The position numbers were made by a program, and so were the translations under genes. Of a DNA stretch of 27,085 nt, positions 23,380-27,085 are shown piece after piece. This stretch comes from CAYUVA01 sp964448115 [NCBI: uncultured bacterium]. GTDB lineage: Bacteria > CAYUVA01. Positions within the stretch are counted from its first letter, which is position 1, and each line of letters begins with the position of its first letter. The DNA is taken from NCBI GenBank assembly GCA_964448115.1, contig CAYUVA010000052.1, forward strand, positions 1-27,085. The letters are read 5' to 3'. The notes under the pieces were generated by a model. It saw only the letters and a program-made list of their open reading frames with translations, ran no database searches and was not told where the DNA came from.

Positions 23380-25319
23380 ATGAACCGGTTCAAAGCAGTC
23401 GCCTCGTATAGACCAGCCTGAAGGTAAAGCTCTGCCAATGCCTCAAGAGAGGGACTAAAGGAAGAATCGCTGTATAGCGCAGAGGTCAGCAGATGTCGTG
23501 CAGTTGCCCAATCTTTATGCTTCATTGCTAGCAGTCCCAGTTGATAAAGAGCCTGTGTATCGCATGGCGATTCCAGCAATACGCGCTGGAAGATCCGTTG
23601 TGCAACCTTTTCTTTTCCCTGGCGAGCGATTATTATCCCCAGCCCGTTTAGGGTGCGCGACATATCCTCGCACAGATCCGCTGCCTTTAGATAGTGTTGC
23701 AAGGATTTCTCCTTATCGCCCATATCGCTACATCTCTCGCCAAGAGCTACATGGTAGTTCACATAAAGGTCGCGCAGTGTAAAATCGAGGTATCCCGGGG
23801 GATTTCCTATACCCCGCCAGGAAAAAAGCTCCCATGTACTATCATCGCATGAAGCCGGCACAAGATTGCTCCTTTTCAATCGATAAATAATTCCGCAATG
23901 TTCATAGCTCTCCCTTTGCTCGATCATTGCCATTGTTGTTGTATAGACATCAGCCGGCGAATGCAAAACGGCGTATAGTTGCAGATCTCTCCAGGGCAGC
24001 GATGGCAACAGGCGATCCCGTGATGGCCAGAAGCTGCGCTGGCGCTCGATTGCCAGTATGTCTGGACGCATCTTTTCGCACTCGACCAGATAAAATACCG
24101 CATAAACGATGTTGTCTCCCTGAAGGAATACGATACCACCTTGATCCATGCTCTTCAGAATGTTGTGCCCGAAGTCGAATGGAAGCCAAGTATCGCTGCG
24201 ATCTACCTTGATCATATTTGCGATGACAAGGAACGTTGAAAAGGCAAAAGCGCTCGATTTGAAAGCAAAAGATCCAAACCTGCCACGAAACATGCCAACA
24301 TCAAGCATCCTGTGGAGTCCGTATCCACTAACCAGCACCATGACCAGCAAGGATGGTAATAGATAGCGCTCGATAAACCCGATGTCCCCCTGGTAGCCAT
24401 AAATATACATCCAATAGATATTTAGCAAAGGGATGAGCAATAAAACGATAATTCGTCTTTCTGGCTTGAGGATCAGAGATAACAAGCCGAGGAGAAAAAC
24501 TACGAATCCGATACATGTATATTCCCTTTGAGCCAAGATACTAAGAATCCGGTCAATGAAAATAAGGGCTTGTTCATAGCTGCGGCTGAACATCTTGAAT
24601 GAGTAACCTTCCTGGGTCATGTAGCTTACCAAACGGGTAAAATTCCGGGGATAAACATAGTTTATGTCAACCTCGGTGTTGGCTCTTATGGGAACATACA
24701 ATGTTACCGAAGCCCCGAGTATCAGCATTAAAAGACAGATAGCCATCATCAAAGCAACTGTTCGATGCCTGATGCGAACCACGAAGAAAGTAGCCACAGG
24801 CAGAAGGATCAGGCTATGAAGATGCACTCCACTTCCGAGTCCGATAATGAAAAACGCTAGATAAATCAGTCTCTTATCGCCATTTTTCAACCATAACAAA
24901 GACAGGTATATCACCACGGAGAAGATCAATGCCAGCAAGGAATACACCCTGGCGATGCTGCCTTGCAACCAGAAGCTCCTGCCACTTATCACAATAACCG
25001 CACACCAAAAGGCAATCCATCTTTTCCAACCAAGCAATCCAGCGATTAGATAAACAAAAAAAGCTGCCAGTGCAGCGCAAAGAGCGGATAACAGGTTCAT
25101 CTTGTAGGCTATATTCCCCAAGGGAATCATAAATATCAGAGCCTTACCCAGACAAAGATATGCAGCAAAGCCGGTCGGGTGCGGAACACCAAGAATATAG
25201 GCAGCGCCTACAAGCTCGCCGCTGTCGCCGCTATAGAGCGCAGGCGCAAGGGTAAGCAATTGATGGAAAAGAAGCAATAAGAACAAGAGAAGCTCCTGTA
25301 ACCGCAATCTTGACATCAT
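23334..25319 (-). CDS. DUF2723 membrane glycosyltransferase with C-terminal TPRs
   Basis: This 661-residue integral membrane protein belongs to the DUF2723 (GT117) family, related to protein O-mannosyltransferases. The first loop has the expected acidic catalytic-type motif YSGDSGELVGAA (29-40) and VPHPTGF (45-51). About ten hydrophobic helices follow to residue 350. A periplasmic domain with FLQGDNIVYAVFYLVECEKMRPD comes next. From about 535 to 645 there are three TPR-like units (ALGERCSDMGDKEKSLQHYL and so on). Such enzymes are thought to use polyprenyl-linked sugars to glycosylate surface proteins or glycans. The Thr/Pro-linker protein at the window start could be such a substrate, but that is only a suggestion. 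The ribosome binding site is weak. Confidence 0.85.
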   Translation of the reverse strand: MMSRLRLQELLLFLLLLFHQLLTLAPALYSGDSGELVGAAYILGVPHPTGFAAYLCLGKALIFMIPLGNIAYKMNLLSALCAALAAFFVYLIAGLLGWKRWIAFWCAVIVISGRSFWLQGSIARVYSLLALIFSVVIYLSLLWLKNGDKRLIYLAFFIIGLGSGVHLHSLILLPVATFFVVRIRHRTVALMMAICLLMLILGASVTLYVPIRANTEVDINYVYPRNFTRLVSYMTQEGYSFKMFSRSYEQALIFIDRILSILAQREYTCIGFVVFLLGLLSLILKPERRIIVLLLIPLLNIYWMYIYGYQGDIGFIERYLLPSLLVMVLVSGYGLHRMLDVGMFRGRFGSFAFKSSAFAFSTFLVIANMIKVDRSDTWLPFDFGHNILKSMDQGGIVFLQGDNIVYAVFYLVECEKMRPDILAIERQRSFWPSRDRLLPSLPWRDLQLYAVLHSPADVYTTTMAMIEQRESYEHCGIIYRLKRSNLVPASCDDSTWELFSWRGIGNPPGYLDFTLRDLYVNYHVALGERCSDMGDKEKSLQHYLKAADLCEDMSRTLNGLGIIIARQGKEKVAQRIFQRVLLESPCDTQALYQLGLLAMKHKDWATARHLLTSALYSDSSFSPSLEALAELYLQAGLYEATALNRFIHPFSNGSSAVKSGL

Positions 25320-25369
25320 GTTGTATATTTATACTCCAAGGCAATGCCCAAGGGCAATTTATCTTTTCG

Positions 25370-25398
25370 TTGACACAAGACAGAAAATTAACTACCTT
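25370..25398 (+). promoter_or_regulatory. promoter for the small-membrane-protein/flippase group
   Basis: A consensus -35 TTGACA (25370-25375), a 17-bp spacer and TACCTT (25393-25398) are present. Transcription would start near 25405, about 60 bases before the first gene at 25465. The -10 is imperfect. Confidence 0.45.
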
Positions 25399-25464
25399 TA
25401 GGCTTTAGGATGACATAGATATTGAGATACTTTTTCTACCAACAGGTTGGTGAGGGAAACAGAC

Positions 25465-25677
25465 TTGGCAAAAACGAAACAAGACGATAAAAACAAGCCA
25501 AACCTAGGGCAAGCAGGAGCCGGAGGGGCATTAGGAAAGCATGAGCTTCTGGTTAGGGATGATCCGGTAGCCAACAAGATCATCGTTATTTTTTTGATTA
25601 TCCTGCTTTTAGCTCTGATTTTCATCCCCTCGGAGTGGTTCCTAAAAGCCTCCATGTGGTGGAATGGGATCAAGTGA
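25465..25677 (+). CDS. small single-span membrane protein, unknown
   Basis: This is a 70-residue protein with a polar, Lys/Gly-rich front (KTKQDDKNKPNLGQAGAGG, then HELLVRDDP) and a membrane helix KIIVIFLIILLLALIFI, followed by a short Trp-rich end (SEWFLKASMWWNG). I do not recognise a family. The start is a TTG at 25465 with GAGGG (25452-25456) 8 bases upstream; an earlier TTG at 25447 has no ribosome binding site. It is first in a run of three same-strand genes encoding membrane proteins. Confidence 0.6.
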   Translation: MAKTKQDDKNKPNLGQAGAGGALGKHELLVRDDPVANKIIVIFLIILLLALIFIPSEWFLKASMWWNGIK

Positions 25678-25728
25678 TATTATATGATAATGCAAGTCTA
25701 ACCATCGGCTACTATTGGGAGATATAAA

Positions 25729-25920
25729 ATGCAGGAAGTCTCGACCTTCTGGGCAATAGTCCTTGAGATTGGATTTATCGGCTGGATTGCCAGCACCATA
25801 GCCTTCATATTCAAAGCCTGGGACAAGGAAGACAGGTTCAAGCCCAAGATAGCGCTCAGGTGGGGGATTACCATCGTTATCTTCTATGCTGTCTGGGTTG
25901 TGGGCATGATGAAGGCTTAA
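25729..25920 (+). CDS. small two-span membrane protein, unknown
   Basis: This 63-residue protein has two hydrophobic helices (FWAIVLEIGFIGWIASTIAF and WGITIVIFYAVWVVGMM) joined by a charged loop with KAWDKEDRFKPK. No family is recognised. GGGAG lies 7 bases before ATG 25729. It is followed after 10 bases by the flippase-like gene, so a helper role for that protein is possible but not shown. Confidence 0.65.
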   Translation: MQEVSTFWAIVLEIGFIGWIASTIAFIFKAWDKEDRFKPKIALRWGITIVIFYAVWVVGMMKA

Positions 25921-25930
25921 AAGGATCGGC

Positions 25931-26974
25931 ATGCGCAGGGAATTCTGGATCGGCATCGCCATAAGCATCGTCTTTTTCGGGCTTTTTATATACTACCTGT
26001 ACCCGCACCTGGACAGTCTTGCTAATGCACTTTCCGATGCCCAGTACTACTGGTTGCTCCCCGCCATAAGCGCCAATATTCTTGCATTTTATTTCCGTGC
26101 TGAGCGATGGAAGATCCTGCTTAAGCATATCAAGAAGATCCGTATTCCTCCATTGTTCCGCTCCATACTTATCGGCTTCATGGCGAGCAATATACTTCCG
26201 GTTCGTATCGGCGAATTCGTGCGCGCTTACATCATCGGTCGTCGTGAGCGGATCAGCAAAAGCGCTGCCTTTTCAACCATCGTGGTTGAAAGGGTATTTG
26301 ATATATTTTGTGTGCTTTTGATGCTTGTTTTTGTCTCTATCATCTATTTTCCGAAGATCACTGGTCAGAACGCCATAGAGACCAAGAATAAGCTGGTTAT
26401 CGTAGGCTTCATCGGATTAGCGCTAAGTTTAGCTATCATAATATTTCTGATCCTCATAAGAGAAAAAAGGGATCTAGCCCTGAAGGTGGTGAACATCTTC
26501 CTATCACCATTGCCGTCCAGGTGGGCGACCAAAATCCTTGATATTTTCGATAACTTTGCCTCCAGTATAAGATTTTTCAATAGTGCATGGGATCTTGCTC
26601 GGATAATGTTCTGGTCGATCATTATGTGGAGTATCTTTGGCTTCAATATTTACTTTGTCTTCATAGCTTTTCATCGGTACGAGATCTCGTTTGTTGCCGC
26701 GCTTTTCATGGTGGTGATCCTGGCTTTGGCGGTCGCTATTCCGGCTGCACCTGGATTTGTAGGCACCTTCCATGCAGCCGCGCTAATGGGTATAATGGCA
26801 GTGGATCCTGGCATAGATCCTGGTACGGCGGGCGGTATTTCGTTGATCCTTCATCTTAATGGCTTTATCCCGGTAACAGTCATCGGGTTGATTTTTCTTC
26901 CTATTGAGCAGCTCACCTTGCGTGATATACAGATGCAATCCGACTCGATGGACGATGATAATTCGGCAGCATAA
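25931..26974 (+). CDS. UPF0104/flippase-like membrane protein
   Basis: This 347-residue protein has about eight membrane helices and belongs to the lysylphosphatidylglycerol synthase TM-region family (UPF0104, 'flippase-like domain'). Signatures are FRAERWKILLKHI, then SILIGFMASNILPVRIGEFVRAY with RIGE, then STIVVERVFDIF, and later AIPAAPGFVGTFHAA. No soluble aminoacyl-transferase domain is attached, so it is more likely a lipid or lipid-linked-sugar transporter or dolichol-type pathway protein than MprF itself. AAGGAT precedes ATG 25931. It is the last gene of the run starting at 25465. Confidence 0.88.
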   Translation: MRREFWIGIAISIVFFGLFIYYLYPHLDSLANALSDAQYYWLLPAISANILAFYFRAERWKILLKHIKKIRIPPLFRSILIGFMASNILPVRIGEFVRAYIIGRRERISKSAAFSTIVVERVFDIFCVLLMLVFVSIIYFPKITGQNAIETKNKLVIVGFIGLALSLAIIIFLILIREKRDLALKVVNIFLSPLPSRWATKILDIFDNFASSIRFFNSAWDLARIMFWSIIMWSIFGFNIYFVFIAFHRYEISFVAALFMVVILALAVAIPAAPGFVGTFHAAALMGIMAVDPGIDPGTAGGISLILHLNGFIPVTVIGLIFLPIEQLTLRDIQMQSDSMDDDNSAA

Positions 26975-26990
26975 GGCTATTTGAGGCTTC

Positions 26991-27019
26991 TTGACTTCTG
27001 GGGAGGAGACTCTTATATT
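26991..27019 (+). promoter_or_regulatory. promoter of tRNA-Ser
   Basis: TTGACT (26991-26996), a 17-bp spacer and TATATT (27014-27019) are present. The predicted start near 27026 lies 6 bases before the tRNA 5' end. Confidence 0.6.
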
Positions 27020-27031
27020 GTATAGGCGATC

Positions 27032-27085
27032 GGAGGGATGGCCGAGTGGTCGAAGGCGGCGGTCTTGAAAACCGTTGACCGAAAG
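27032..27085 (+). tRNA. tRNA-Ser(UGA), cut by the window end
   Basis: The 5' part of a serine tRNA is visible. The acceptor strand GGAGGGA is followed by TGGCCGAGTGG of the D arm. The anticodon arm is CGGT-CTTGAAA-ACCG with anticodon TGA at 27066-27068. The start of the long variable arm follows (TTGACCGAAAG). The rest lies beyond the window. The long variable arm and the TGGCCGAG D-arm text are typical of tRNA-Ser. Confidence 0.93.

Overview
The window looks like chromosomal DNA of an uncultured Gram-negative-type bacterium with roughly mid-range GC. It carries housekeeping genes (icd, yceD-rpmF-fabD, an aspC-like aminotransferase, dksA, rarA, hemL, tRNA-Ser) interspersed with accessory genes. 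Two secreted proteins end in IPTL/VPSL-type C-terminal anchors (short Pro motif, membrane helix, Arg cluster), which implies an outer-membrane cell plan with exosortase-like processing. hemL implies C5-pathway tetrapyrrole synthesis. I cannot name the phylum from the sequence alone.

Layout. 1-3030: a secreted Thr/Pro-linker protein, tail-to-tail with a solitary DNA methyltransferase that carries a C-terminal Mrr-like nuclease domain. 3114-5879 (minus): a decayed trehalose locus. It holds a DUF5752 gene broken by a nonsense codon, a treT gene with a large out-of-frame internal deletion plus a nonsense codon, and an in-frame chimera of the first third of otsB with the last two thirds of otsA. 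6163-8369: a zinc-ribbon/TPR protein, then NADP-isocitrate dehydrogenase with a strong terminator. 8368-10233 (minus): a radical SAM enzyme and a PP-loop ATPase, probably one transcription unit. 10240-10890: a gene-free island of short dispersed repeats and palindromes. 11062-12666: a secreted subtilisin-like protease. 12720-15785: yceD, rpmF, fabD and an aminotransferase. 15851-18961: dksA (with a palindromic operator at its promoter), rarA and hemL. 18986-21339: a 53-residue DUF5989 gene, a soluble P-type-ATPase-like HAD protein, an unknown gene and a lipid kinase. 21465-25319: an alpha/beta hydrolase with Cys at the nucleophile elbow, a PflX-type radical SAM protein, and a DUF2723 membrane glycosyltransferase with a TPR tail. 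25370-26974: two small membrane proteins and a UPF0104/flippase-like protein under one promoter. 26991-end: a promoter and a cut-off tRNA-Ser(UGA).

The strongest observations are the trehalose locus, where three adjacent genes are each broken in a different way, and the uncharacterised PP-loop/radical SAM pair. Other points worth a look are a perfect 18-bp palindrome on the dksA promoter, a hairpin that may set the Shine-Dalgarno spacing of the subtilase gene, and a DUF5989 gene too short for most gene callers. I saw no convincing wholly new multi-gene system. Several well-formed sigma70-type promoters (TTGACA/TTGAAA-like, 16-17 bp, TATAAT/TATATT) can be read directly.
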